Position numbers and translations under genes: made by a program. The notes beneath the pieces were generated by a model that saw only the letters and a list, made by a program, of their open reading frames with translations, did not search any database and was not told the DNA's origin. This document shows positions 17,606 to 27,255 of a stretch of 64,000 nucleotides of DNA, piece by piece; the first letter of the stretch is position 1; each line of letters starts with the position of its first letter. Location of the stretch: positions 2,046,001 through 2,110,000 of the forward strand of contig NZ_JABBFY010000001.1 of assembly GCF_012927115.1 (NCBI RefSeq), given 5' to 3'. Source of the DNA: Sphingomonas sp. G-3-2-10. GTDB taxonomy: Bacteria > Pseudomonadota > Alphaproteobacteria > Sphingomonadales > Sphingomonadaceae.

Positions 17606-18019
17606 TTAGCGACAGCGATAGCTGTTGCGGTTGCCGTCCTTCTCGATCGCGTTGCCGAGCAGGCCGCCAACGACCGCGCCGAGCAGGGTGCCGGTGGTGC
17701 GGTCACCACGGGTATCGATCGTGCGGCCGACCAGGGCGCCACCGACGGCGCCGATCAGCAGACCGGTCGTGCCATCCGAACGGCGGCAGTAATTCTGGCC
17801 GTTGCGGCCGCGCCAGGTCGGGCCGTTGTAATAGCCGCGATTGTCATAGTAGCGCGAATAGCGGCGGTCCTGACGACGATTGTCGCGATAGTCCTGACGA
17901 TAGTCGTTGCGGTAATCGCGTTCGTAGCGGCTCTCGCGATAATTCTGCGCGGCAGCCGGAGCCGACAGGGTCGGGACCGCGACAGCGAGAGCCGACAGGC
18001 CGATAAGAAACTTCTTCAT
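17606..18019 (-). CDS. Glycine-zipper 2TM envelope protein, paralogue A
   Basis: A 137-residue exported protein. The signal peptide MKKFLIGLSALAVAVPTLSA follows a strong site (GAGGAGAAG). The middle is a highly charged Arg/Asp/Tyr repeat-like stretch (about 25-85). Then comes YCRRSDGTTGLL and a glycine-zipper pair of helices (LIGAVGGALVG and LLGAVVGGLLG) of the Rick_17kDa/2TM type, ending in a Cys-containing tail. Two relatives lie in this window (42648 and 48180) with almost the same CRR/KxDGTTGL hinge. Probably outer-membrane associated. Confidence 0.85.
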   Translation of the reverse strand: MKKFLIGLSALAVAVPTLSAPAAAQNYRESRYERDYRNDYRQDYRDNRRQDRRYSRYYDNRGYYNGPTWRGRNGQNYCRRSDGTTGLLIGAVGGALVGRTIDTRGDRTTGTLLGAVVGGLLGNAIEKDGNRNSYRCR

Positions 18020-18150
18020 GGGTCTTCTCCTCAATGGTTCCGGCGTTCCCGCGCCGATCTTGAGGACCCTTCTATGCGAGTCGCATCGAACCGAGCCTGA
18101 ACCCGTTCGACAGCGTTCGTTCAGCCTGCGGAACGGGATTCGACAAGGAA

Positions 18151-18182
18151 ACGGCGCCCGGAGCATCCGCCCCGAGCGCCGT
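18151..18182 (-). terminator. Terminator after dnaJ
   Basis: ACGGCGC / GCGCCGT stem with partly paired inner bases. On the minus strand it is followed by TTCCTTGTC. It lies 24 bases past the dnaJ stop. Confidence 0.6.
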
Positions 18183-18206
18183 CATTTATCCTTCGATCCC
18201 GGCCGT

Positions 18207-19340
18207 TCAGCCGAAGGCCGATTTCAGCTTCGAGAAGAAGCCCGAAGCCCCGGGGCATTCCTCGCCCGTCTCGGTCTCGCGGAATTCCTCCAGCAGTTCG
18301 CGCTGCCGCGCGGTGAGCTTGGACGGCATCTCGACTTCGATATGCACCACCAGATCGCCCCGTCCGCGCCCCTGCAGCACCGGCATCCCGGCGCCGCGCT
18401 GGCGCACCTCGCGGCCGCTCTGCGTGCCCGCGGCGATCTTGATCGTGTGCCGCGCGCCAGAGGGATCGGGAATATCGATCTCGCCGCCCAGCGCCGCCGT
18501 GGTGAAGCTGATCGGCGCGCGTGCGTGCAGCGTCGTGCCTTCGCGCTCGAAGATCGCGTGCTGCTTCACATGCAGGAAGATGTACAGGTCGCCCGCGGGC
18601 GCGCCGCGCGGACCGGCTTCGCCTTCGCCTTGCAGGCGGATGCGGGTGCCATCGTCCACGCCCGGCGGCACGTTGATGCTCAGCGTCTTGGTCTTGTCGA
18701 TCCGGCCGTCGCCACGGCATCGCGCGCACGGATCCTGGATCGTCTGGCCCTGGCCGTGACAGGACGGACAGGTCCGCTCGACCATGAAGAAGCCCTGTTG
18801 CGCGCGAACCTTCCCGTGGCCCTGACAGGTATTGCAGGTCTTGGCCTGCGTCCCCGGCGTCGCGCCCGAACCGTCGCACTTCTCGCACGCCGCCGAAACA
18901 TCGACGGTGATCTCGGTCTGCTTGCCGTGGAACGCGTCCTCGAGGCTGATTTCCATGTCGTAGCGCAAATCCGCCCCGCGCCGCTGCTGGCGCTGACCGC
19001 CGCGCCCGCCGCCCATGAACTCGCCGAACACGCTTTCGAAAATGTCGCTGAAGCCGCCGAAATCCTGACCGCCGCCAAAGCCGCCGCCGGCACCGCCGCC
19101 ATTCATCCCGTTCTTGTAGGTCTCGTGACCATAGCGGTCATAGGCCGCGCGCTTCTGCGGGTCCTTCAGGCATTCATAGGCTTCGCTGACGGCCTTGAAC
19201 TTGGCCTCATGGTCCTTGCACCCGCCATTCTTGTCCGGGTGATATTTCATCGCGAGCTTGCGATAGGCGGACTTGATCGTCGCGTCGTCCGCGTTGCGCT
19301 CGATTTCGAGCAATTCGTAGAAAGAAACTTCGGTGGTCAT
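18207..19340 (-). CDS. dnaJ: Chaperone DnaJ
   Basis: The Hsp40 partner that delivers clients to DnaK and stimulates its ATPase; 377 residues. The J domain (about 1-70) has the YHPDKNGG loop. A Gly/Phe region is near 80-110. Four CxxCxGxG zinc repeats run about 145-205 ([32 protein letters not shown]). Two C-terminal client-binding barrels follow. It lies 62 bases downstream of dnaK in the usual order, with a hairpin between. Confidence 0.98.
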   Translation of the reverse strand: MTTEVSFYELLEIERNADDATIKSAYRKLAMKYHPDKNGGCKDHEAKFKAVSEAYECLKDPQKRAAYDRYGHETYKNGMNGGGAGGGFGGGQDFGGFSDIFESVFGEFMGGGRGGQRQQRRGADLRYDMEISLEDAFHGKQTEITVDVSAACEKCDGSGATPGTQAKTCNTCQGHGKVRAQQGFFMVERTCPSCHGQGQTIQDPCARCRGDGRIDKTKTLSINVPPGVDDGTRIRLQGEGEAGPRGAPAGDLYIFLHVKQHAIFEREGTTLHARAPISFTTAALGGEIDIPDPSGARHTIKIAAGTQSGREVRQRGAGMPVLQGRGRGDLVVHIEVEMPSKLTARQRELLEEFRETETGEECPGASGFFSKLKSAFG

Positions 19341-19361
19341 TCACTCGGCCCCCGCCCCACA

Positions 19362-19389
19362 TTCCGCCGCCCCGTGAGGAGCGGCGGAA
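19362..19389 (-). promoter_or_regulatory. dnaK-dnaJ intercistronic hairpin
   Basis: A 9-bp perfect stem (TTCCGCCGC / GCGGCGGAA) with a 10-base loop between dnaK and dnaJ. No T-run follows in the direction of transcription. It may stabilise the dnaK message or reduce dnaJ expression; inferred from position only. Confidence 0.5.
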
Positions 19390-19402
19390 CTGGTGCTTTC
19401 GC

Positions 19403-21310
<1,908 letters not shown>

Positions 21311-21390
21311 GGTCCCTCGTCGGCCCCTCATTCAAATTCAAACCAAGCCCGGGCCCCAAAAGAGGCGACCCGAAGCGTTTCCGGGATGCG

Positions 21391-21419
21391 ATATAGGTGG
21401 GCTTCCGCTTGCCGCAAGT
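21391..21419 (-). promoter_or_regulatory. Possible heat-shock promoter of dnaK
   Basis: On the minus strand, CTTGCGGC and CCCACCTATAT lie 13-14 bases apart about 80-110 bases upstream of dnaK. This resembles the alphaproteobacterial sigma-32 pattern (CTTG...CCCATnT). It is a pattern match only; the -35 half is imperfect. Confidence 0.4.
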
Positions 21420-21463
21420 TCCACGTCGAACTAGGTGATTTCCCGAATTGGGAGAGAGTGGAA

Positions 21464-21934
21464 ATGCGCAACCTTATCGGCATCGCGGCACTGGCGCTGG
21501 TCACCGCCTGCCAACAGGCTCCCACCGAGTTGAAGGTCGACGGCGCATGGGTCCGCGTGCCCGCCGTCGCCGGCAATCCCGGCGCGGCCTATTTCACGCT
21601 GCATGGCGGCAGCGAAAAGGCGAATCTGGTCGCGGTCAGCGCCAAATTCGCCGTCCGCGCCGAGATCCATGAGAGCATGAAGCACGACATGGCCAATATG
21701 CCCGAAATGAACATGGCCAGCGGCGCGATGATGATGCAGCCGGTCAAGGACGTCGTGATCCAGCCGGGCGACACCGTCACTTTCGAACCCGGCGGCAAGC
21801 ATGTCATGCTGTTCGACGTGAGCACATCGCTGACGCCGGGCAGGAAGGCGCCGCTCACTCTCTCCTTCGCCGATGGCAAGAAAGTCGAGATTGAGGCCAT
21901 CATCGTCGGCGCCGGCGATCCCGCGCCCAGATGA
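21464..21934 (+). CDS. PCu(A)C-type periplasmic copper chaperone lipoprotein
   Basis: A 156-residue protein that should carry Cu(I) in the periplasm, in other bacteria for loading the CuA site of cytochrome oxidase. A lipobox LVTAC (about 12-16) marks it as a lipoprotein. The copper site is visible as HESMKHDM, a Met-rich stretch (MPEMNMASGAMMM) and the distal GGKHVML. ATG 21464 has GGGAGAGA upstream. The stop overlaps the next gene's start (ATGA), so it is translationally coupled to the acetyltransferase. Divergent from dnaK. Confidence 0.93.
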   Translation: MRNLIGIAALALVTACQQAPTELKVDGAWVRVPAVAGNPGAAYFTLHGGSEKANLVAVSAKFAVRAEIHESMKHDMANMPEMNMASGAMMMQPVKDVVIQPGDTVTFEPGGKHVMLFDVSTSLTPGRKAPLTLSFADGKKVEIEAIIVGAGDPAPR

Positions 21935-22428
21935 TCGCCACCCGCCGCCTCACGGTCGCCGACTGGCAAGCCAATCGCGCGATCCGGATCGAGGCGGTGG
22001 CGGCCAATCCCGGCCTTTATTTCACGACGCTCGCCGAACTGGAGGCGCGCAGCGACGATGCGTGGCGCGCGATGCTGGAGAATCCCGATCTGGCGATCTT
22101 CGGCCTGTACGACGGCGATCTGCTGGTCGGCGTGACCGCCGCCTATGTCGATCGCGATGCCGATCCCACCGGCCGCACCGCCGGGCTCGCAATGTCCTAT
22201 ATCCGCCCCGCCTGGCGCGGCCGCGGCCTGACGTCCCTGCTCTACGCCCCGCGTCTCGACTGGGCGCGAGAACAGGGCTGCGCGCGCATCCACGTCACCC
22301 ACCGCGCTTCAAACATCCCCTCGATGCGCGCGATCCTGCGCCACGGCTTCGTCCTCACCGGCCGGGAAGTGCATCTGTGGCCCGATGGCGAGGAGGAAGA
22401 GAATTGCCGTTACGAGTTGATGCTCTGA
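21931..22428 (+). CDS. GNAT family N-acetyltransferase
   Basis: A 165-residue acetyl-CoA dependent transferase fold. Motif A is seen as LAMSYIRPAWRGRGLTSLLY (about 89-108), where RGRGL binds the pyrophosphate of CoA. A C-terminal strand follows with HVTHRASNIPSMRAILRHGF. Substrate not predictable. Its ATG overlaps the stop of the copper chaperone gene by 4 bases. Confidence 0.92.
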   Translation: MIATRRLTVADWQANRAIRIEAVAANPGLYFTTLAELEARSDDAWRAMLENPDLAIFGLYDGDLLVGVTAAYVDRDADPTGRTAGLAMSYIRPAWRGRGLTSLLYAPRLDWAREQGCARIHVTHRASNIPSMRAILRHGFVLTGREVHLWPDGEEEENCRYELML

Positions 22429-22474
22429 CGGTCTGCGCTATCCTTGCCCGCGAACCAGTGCGGGGAAGTTAACG

Positions 22475-22924
22475 ATGGCCCAGATACTCGACCGTTTCCG
22501 TTCCTCCACCTGGGGCTGGCTGCGCGGCACGCTGGCGGGCTGGGGCACGTTGCTGCTGTGCCTCGTGCTGGTCGGCTTCATCATCATCCTGATCAAGTGG
22601 ATCGCGAACCTCGCCACCACCTATGAAGTGACCGAGGACCGGCTGATCCTGCACAAGGGCATCTTCGTGAAGTCGATCGACGAGATCGAGCTGTATCGGG
22701 TGAAGGATGTCCGCATCGATTTCACGCTGATCAACCAATGGGCCGACATCGGCACGATCAGCATCGCTTCGTCCGACGAGACCACGCGCGACGGCGACCT
22801 GATCATCCGCGACGTCGACAATGCCAGAGCCCGCCGCGAGAAGCTGCGCGAACTGGTCAATACCGCCCGCAAGGCGCGCGGCGTGCGCGAGATCGACATG
22901 GTGCACGAGGATATCGGCGCCTGA
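22475..22924 (+). CDS. PH-domain (YdbS/bPH2-like) membrane protein
   Basis: A 149-residue protein with an amphipathic N-terminus, one or two merged TM segments (about 20-48) and a cytosolic bacterial PH domain (about 50-125: TYEVTEDRLILHKGIF, then EIELYRVKDVRI). An acidic/basic tail follows. Role in this organism unknown. It follows the acetyltransferase by 46 bases and may continue that operon into the DUF1963 gene. Confidence 0.85.
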   Translation: MAQILDRFRSSTWGWLRGTLAGWGTLLLCLVLVGFIIILIKWIANLATTYEVTEDRLILHKGIFVKSIDEIELYRVKDVRIDFTLINQWADIGTISIASSDETTRDGDLIIRDVDNARARREKLRELVNTARKARGVREIDMVHEDIGA

Positions 22925-22934
22925 GACGGATGCG

Positions 22935-24020
22935 GTGAGCATCACCGATCATATCCGGGCGATCTTCGGCTTTGGGCAGCGTATGCAGCACGCCGGACAG
23001 GCGCGGCAGCGCGAAACGGTGCGCCGGCATGAACGCGCACGGGCGTCGCGGCCGTGGATTGCGGACCATGACGCGCTCGACGCACTGATCGCACGGACCG
23101 GCTATGCCGCCTTCACCGACGACCTGCACCGCAACGCGCAGGGCTGCGTCTATTTCCTCGACGAGAGCGATGCACCCGAAGCGCCGCCGGGTACGACGCG
23201 CTTCGGCGGGCTCCCCGATCTTTCGCCCGGCATCGACTGGCCCGTATCACCTGCAGGCGCCCCGCTGAGCTTTCTTGCTCAGATCGCGCTCGAGGATATC
23301 ACGGTGCCTGCGGACTCACGCCTGCCCGCATCGGGTCTGCTTTCCTTCTTCGCGGGCGATTGGGACACGATCGACGGGTCTTTCCCGATCCGCGTGCTGC
23401 TTCATCCCGCCGGAGCGCCGCTCGAACGCCGCGCGCGGCCGGTTGAGATCGACGCGTTCGATTGCCCGCATACCGCCGATCTTCACCCCGTAGCCGCGCG
23501 GCTTGCCGCCGGCCTCTCCTTCCCCGAATATGATATCGACTGGACGGGCCGGATCGAGGAGGAAGCGCCCGACGGCGCCGATTTCGATGCGCTGCACGAT
23601 GGCATGTCCCGCCCTGCCCCCAATCTCGGCCAGCTGCTCGGCCATGCACCGTGGACGGGCGACGATCTGCGTGCCGAGATCTTCTTCCGCGAGATTGGCC
23701 GCGCGGGGAAGGAAAGGCTGCTGATCTGGAAAAGCTGGGAGGAATGGGAAGGCGCCAAGGCAATGGCATCCAAGCTCGCGAACGGCACGATCTACCGTCC
23801 CTGGTCCCCGGAAGACGATCCGCACATGCGCTGGATCCTCGATCACCAGGCCGAAATCGCAACGGGCATCGCGCGCTGGCAATTCCTCTTCGCCGCCGAA
23901 TCCGGCGTCGCGACCAATCTGTGGATCAACGACGCCAATGCGATCTATTTCTTCGCGCCGAAGGACGATCTGGCTCGCGGCGACTTCTCCCGCGTCCAAG
24001 CAGTGACGACGCAGAGCTGA
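22935..24020 (+). CDS. DUF1963 (YwqG-like) protein
   Basis: A 361-residue cytosolic protein with the DUF1963 layout: TRFGGLPDLSPGIDWP (about 95-110), then SFLAQIALED and GLLSFFAGDW, and a late HMRWILDHQAEIATG. The family has no established biochemical role. A GTG start at 22935 follows GAGACGGA; the first in-frame ATG is 16 codons later. Positioned 10 bases after the PH-domain gene. Confidence 0.85.
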   Translation: MSITDHIRAIFGFGQRMQHAGQARQRETVRRHERARASRPWIADHDALDALIARTGYAAFTDDLHRNAQGCVYFLDESDAPEAPPGTTRFGGLPDLSPGIDWPVSPAGAPLSFLAQIALEDITVPADSRLPASGLLSFFAGDWDTIDGSFPIRVLLHPAGAPLERRARPVEIDAFDCPHTADLHPVAARLAAGLSFPEYDIDWTGRIEEEAPDGADFDALHDGMSRPAPNLGQLLGHAPWTGDDLRAEIFFREIGRAGKERLLIWKSWEEWEGAKAMASKLANGTIYRPWSPEDDPHMRWILDHQAEIATGIARWQFLFAAESGVATNLWINDANAIYFFAPKDDLARGDFSRVQAVTTQS

Positions 24021-24021
24021 G

Positions 24022-24423
24022 CTACGCCGCCGTGCGCACCCGGCCGCGCGCTTCCAGCACCGCCGGGAAATTGGCCTCGGCCCATTCGACCAGCCCCAGC
24101 AGCGGCGCGGCGAAGCTCTGCCCCAGCGGCGTCAGCGAATAGGTCACGCTGGGCGGCACCGTGGGCTGCACGTCGCGATGGACGAAGCCGTCCTGCTCCA
24201 GCGTGCGCAGCGTCTGGGTCAGCATCCGCTTGGAAATATCCGGCACCGCGCGCGCAAGCACGCTGAACCGCTTCGGTCCGCCCGCCAGCGCCGACAGCAA
24301 CAGCATCGACCAGCGGTCGCCGATCTGGTCGAGCAGGCTGCGCACCGGGCAGCGCGCCTCGTCCAGCCCCAGCGCCATCCAGCCTTCGAACTTCGCGCCC
24401 AGCGCCGCGTGCGCATCCTTCAT
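24022..24423 (-). CDS. HxlR-family transcriptional regulator (QorR/YtfH-like)
   Basis: A 133-residue winged-helix regulator. [20 protein letters not shown] (about 24-43) is the HxlR signature with the conserved Cys near the N-terminus, followed by [23 protein letters not shown]. It is divergent from a QorB-like NAD(P)-binding protein. The 103-base gap contains a perfect palindrome overlapping the likely promoters. In enterobacteria the same pairing is ytfH-ytfG, where the regulator responds to thiol or quinone stress; that analogy is inference here. Confidence 0.93.
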   Translation of the reverse strand: MKDAHAALGAKFEGWMALGLDEARCPVRSLLDQIGDRWSMLLLSALAGGPKRFSVLARAVPDISKRMLTQTLRTLEQDGFVHRDVQPTVPPSVTYSLTPLGQSFAAPLLGLVEWAEANFPAVLEARGRVRTAA

Positions 24424-24478
24424 GGGTTACTCCGGCATAACCTGGTGACGAAAAAGTGCCGTCTTCCGCCTCGCTATT

Positions 24479-24497
24479 TGGTCTCTATTTGAGACCA
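24479..24497. promoter_or_regulatory. Operator palindrome between hxlR-type gene and qorB-type gene
   Basis: A perfect 7-5-7 inverted repeat, TGGTCTC-TATTT-GAGACCA, lies 30 bases before the QorB-like start. A further GAGACC half site is at about 24510 and a CCTGGT half site at about 24441. Position and symmetry fit a dimeric HxlR operator. Confidence 0.75.
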
Positions 24498-24526
24498 GGT
24501 CAACAATCGAGACCGGAGATCGCCCC

Positions 24527-25408
24527 ATGTCCACCCCCCGTTACGCCGTCACTGCCGCCAGCGGCCAGCTTGGCCGCCTCGCCGTCGCCGCGCTTGCCGA
24601 ACGCGCTGGCGCACAGAATATCGTCGCCATCGTCCGCGATCCCACCCGCGCCGCCGGGCTCTTCCCCGCCGGGGTCGAAATCCGTCAGGGCGATTACACG
24701 AAGTCCGATACGCTCGACGCCGCCTTTGCCGGAATCGACCGGCTCCTGCTCATCTCATCGAACGAGATCGGCAGCCGCACGCCGCAGCACGCCAACGCCA
24801 TCGACGCGGCCAAGCGCGCCGGGATCGCCCGCATCGCCTATACCAGCGTGCTCCATGCCGACACGTCCGCGCTCGGCCTTGCCGGGGAGCATCGCGAAAC
24901 CGAAGCGTTGCTCGCCGCGTCCGGTATCCCCCACAGCCTGCTCCGCAACGGCTGGTACACCGAGAATTACGCCGCCTCGATCGCTCCCGCGCTCCAGCAC
25001 GATGCCTTTATCGGTGCAGCGGGCGAAGGCCGCATTTCGAGCGCTGCCCGCGCCGACTATGCCGAAGCCGCCGCCATCGCCTTGATCGCGGACACCGGCG
25101 AACGCGCGATCCACGAACTGGCCGGCGATGCGAGCTACACTCTCGCCGATTTCGCCGCCGAACTTTCGCGCCAGTCCGGTCGCGCCATTCCCTATGCCGA
25201 CCTGACGGAAGCCGAATATCGCGCCGCGCTCATCGGCGCCGGCCTCCCGGAACCGTTCGCCACACTGCTGGCGGATTCCGACGCAGCCGCCGCAAAGGGG
25301 GCTCTGTTCGATGACAGCAACACCCTGTCTCGCCTGATCGGCCGTCCCACCACGCCGTTCGGAGAAACGATCGGCGAAGCGCTGAAGGCCGCACCGGCCG
25401 CCCACTGA
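24527..25408 (+). CDS. NAD(P)H-binding quinone oxidoreductase-like protein (QorB/NmrA family)
   Basis: A 293-residue atypical SDR. The Rossmann nucleotide-binding motif is AASGQLGRLAVAAL (about 9-22). An extended region has LLLISSNEIGSRTPQHANAI, where the usual SDR Tyr-Lys pair is absent, as in QorB/YtfG. Expected to reduce quinones with NADPH. Likely repressed by the divergent HxlR protein through the palindrome upstream. Ends at a strong hairpin. Confidence 0.9.
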   Translation: MSTPRYAVTAASGQLGRLAVAALAERAGAQNIVAIVRDPTRAAGLFPAGVEIRQGDYTKSDTLDAAFAGIDRLLLISSNEIGSRTPQHANAIDAAKRAGIARIAYTSVLHADTSALGLAGEHRETEALLAASGIPHSLLRNGWYTENYAASIAPALQHDAFIGAAGEGRISSAARADYAEAAAIALIADTGERAIHELAGDASYTLADFAAELSRQSGRAIPYADLTEAEYRAALIGAGLPEPFATLLADSDAAAAKGALFDDSNTLSRLIGRPTTPFGETIGEALKAAPAAH

Positions 25409-25416
25409 TCCCGGCC

Positions 25417-25443
25417 GAGCCGCCGGTCCCGCACCGGCGGCTC
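25417..25443. terminator. Convergent terminator
   Basis: A perfect 11-bp stem (GAGCCGCCGGT / ACCGGCGGCTC) with a 5-base loop. It overlaps the last bases of the amidohydrolase stop, between convergent genes. Confidence 0.72.
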
Positions 25444-26350
25444 AGCAGGTCGCCAGATCCTTCCACCCGAACAGGCGGATCGCATTGTTCCGCAAGATGT
25501 CCCGCTTCTGCGCCTCGCTCAGGAACCGCGCCGAACGCACCGCCCGGATCGCCAGCGTCACCCCGTCGGGCCATGTCATCGCATCGGAGCCGAACAGGAT
25601 TCGCTTGCCGAACCCGGCGTCCACCAGCCGCTTGAGATAGGCGTGGAATTCCGCTTGCGGCACCAGCCAGGCGATCGCGCCGGTATCAACCCACACCTGC
25701 GAATAGGCGTTGAGCATCGCGATCGTGTCGTCGCCCATCGGCCAGCCCATATGCTGCAAGATCACCCGCAGCTTCGGGTGGCGTACCAGCACATCCTCCA
25801 GCGCCAGCACATCCCCCGCGCGGATGCGGTTCGCAGGCGCACCGCGCCACGCATCGGGCGGGCCGGAGCCGGTGTGCAGCGCCACCGGCAGGTCGAGTTC
25901 CTCCGCCAGCGCCCAGAGCGGCTCCAGCCGGGAGTCGTCATAGGCGATGCCCATATAGGGCGTGCCCACTTCGCCGATCAGCGTCAGCCGGCCCGCCGCA
26001 TGCAGCGCGCGGATTTCGCCCAGTTCATGCTCGCCCGGAATATTGTTGATCTGATAGCCCAGCCGCAATCGCCCGCCGCTCGCTTCCACCGCGGCGCCCG
26101 CCGCCGCACCGGCCTGCGAATCGATCACGCCGCGCTCGACGCCCTCCTTCTCCAGCGTCGCCAGCAAGGTTGCACGATGCCCCGCGCCGTCCTTCGGGGG
26201 CAGCATCCCGCTCACCGGATTGGGCACGCCCGCGCCGAAGCGTCCGTCGCCCTCGTAGGCATGGAGATGCACGTCGATCACCCCGCACGGTCCCGCCGCC
26301 GCCGCGCCCGTCCAGAGCAAGCCCGCCACCAGTCCCGCCGCCATCCGCAT
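25442..26350 (-). CDS. Exported amidohydrolase (TIM-barrel metal-dependent hydrolase)
   Basis: A 302-residue Amidohydrolase_2-type enzyme with a signal peptide (MRMAAGLVAGLLWTGAAAA). Metal ligands are seen in DVHLHAYEGDG (His-x-His), VALHTGSGPPD, VILQHMGWP and FGSDAMTWPDG (catalytic Asp). The export signal is unusual for the decarboxylase-like members and implies a periplasmic substrate. Substrate not predictable. Convergent with the QorB-like gene. Confidence 0.85.
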   Translation of the reverse strand: MRMAAGLVAGLLWTGAAAAGPCGVIDVHLHAYEGDGRFGAGVPNPVSGMLPPKDGAGHRATLLATLEKEGVERGVIDSQAGAAAGAAVEASGGRLRLGYQINNIPGEHELGEIRALHAAGRLTLIGEVGTPYMGIAYDDSRLEPLWALAEELDLPVALHTGSGPPDAWRGAPANRIRAGDVLALEDVLVRHPKLRVILQHMGWPMGDDTIAMLNAYSQVWVDTGAIAWLVPQAEFHAYLKRLVDAGFGKRILFGSDAMTWPDGVTLAIRAVRSARFLSEAQKRDILRNNAIRLFGWKDLATC

Positions 26351-26419
26351 GAGCCGTCTCCCGCTGCCGGAGCATCATGACCGCTGGAAGTCGCGCCCGC
26401 CAGCGGCGATATGGGGGCC

Positions 26420-26875
26420 ATGACCACCGAAGGCCGCCCGCTTACCGAACAGGAGATCGCGCTCGCCCGATCGGTCTTCGGCGACGCGATCGATTATGCG
26501 CGGGTGCGTATCCGCAATCGCAAATGGGCCTTCTTCCAGCCACGCAACACGGTGATGGCCCCCACCGGCCATATCCATTTCCACCCGCACGGGCCGCATT
26601 ATCGAGAGGATTTCGCCGCCGAGGGCCTCAGCCTCCAGGGCCTCTTCATCCACGAGATGGTTCATGTCTGGCAGCATCAGAAGGGCATCTTCCTGCCGCT
26701 GAAGCGCCATCCCTTCTGCCGCTACGATTACGCGATCCGTCCCGGCCAGCCGCTCGAGAAATACGGGCTGGAGCAACAGGCGGAAATCGTCCGCCACGCC
26801 TTCCTGCTCCGCCGCGGGGCAATCGTCCCCGGCGCGCCGCCGGTCGGGCAATATGAAAGCATCCTGCCCTTCTGA
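26420..26875 (+). CDS. Vgr-related small zinc-metalloprotease-like protein
   Basis: A 151-residue cytosolic-looking protein. HEMVHVWQHQKG (about 78-89) is an HExxH-like zinc site with the first Glu-His pair intact, as in gluzincin-type peptidases. A basic, aromatic region precedes it (RNRKWAFFQ). ATG 26420 is preferred because GGGGGCC precedes it; ATG 26411 is in frame. Sphingomonad proteins of this kind are often annotated 'vgr related'. No type VI secretion gene is nearby, so the label should be treated as a name only. Confidence 0.78.
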   Translation: MTTEGRPLTEQEIALARSVFGDAIDYARVRIRNRKWAFFQPRNTVMAPTGHIHFHPHGPHYREDFAAEGLSLQGLFIHEMVHVWQHQKGIFLPLKRHPFCRYDYAIRPGQPLEKYGLEQQAEIVRHAFLLRRGAIVPGAPPVGQYESILPF

Positions 26876-26899
26876 TCCCGCAAGCGCGCGGACGCGGGA

Positions 26900-27199
26900 T
26901 CAGCGCGGACGGTAAGGCAGACCGGGCGTGTAAGGGAAATAAGTATAGTAGGTCCGCGCCTTGGGCTCGTGCGGCTTCGCGGCAAGATCGGCGCGTGCTG
27001 CGGCCAGCCACTCGGCATCGACCTCGACCTTCAGGTTCCGCGCAGCGCGCACGGGGTCGATCACCTCCGCGACATTCACCTCGGTCACCTTGCCCGTTTC
27101 GTCGACCTTGACCTCGAGGATCACCGAATAGTCACGCGCAGGCGCGGCAATCGCGGGCGGTGTGGCTGCGATCAGCAGCGCGGCGAGCAGGTGCGTCAT
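26900..27199 (-). CDS. Small secreted TonB-C-like protein
   Basis: A 99-residue exported protein. ATG at 27199 begins a signal peptide (MTHLLAALLIAATPPAIA). The core ILEVKVDETGKVTEVNVAEV resembles the first strands of a TonB C-terminal domain, but the protein ends in a Tyr/Pro-rich tail (YYTYFPYTPGLPYRPR) instead of the rest of that fold. A TTG two codons upstream is less likely. Convergent with the vgr-related gene. Confidence 0.65.
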   Translation of the reverse strand: MTHLLAALLIAATPPAIAAPARDYSVILEVKVDETGKVTEVNVAEVIDPVRAARNLKVEVDAEWLAAARADLAAKPHEPKARTYYTYFPYTPGLPYRPR

Positions 27200-27255
27200 G
27201 CCCAAGGGCTAACACGCACCTGCCCGGCTCGCCAGTCCAGGGGTTCCCGGCCCGC

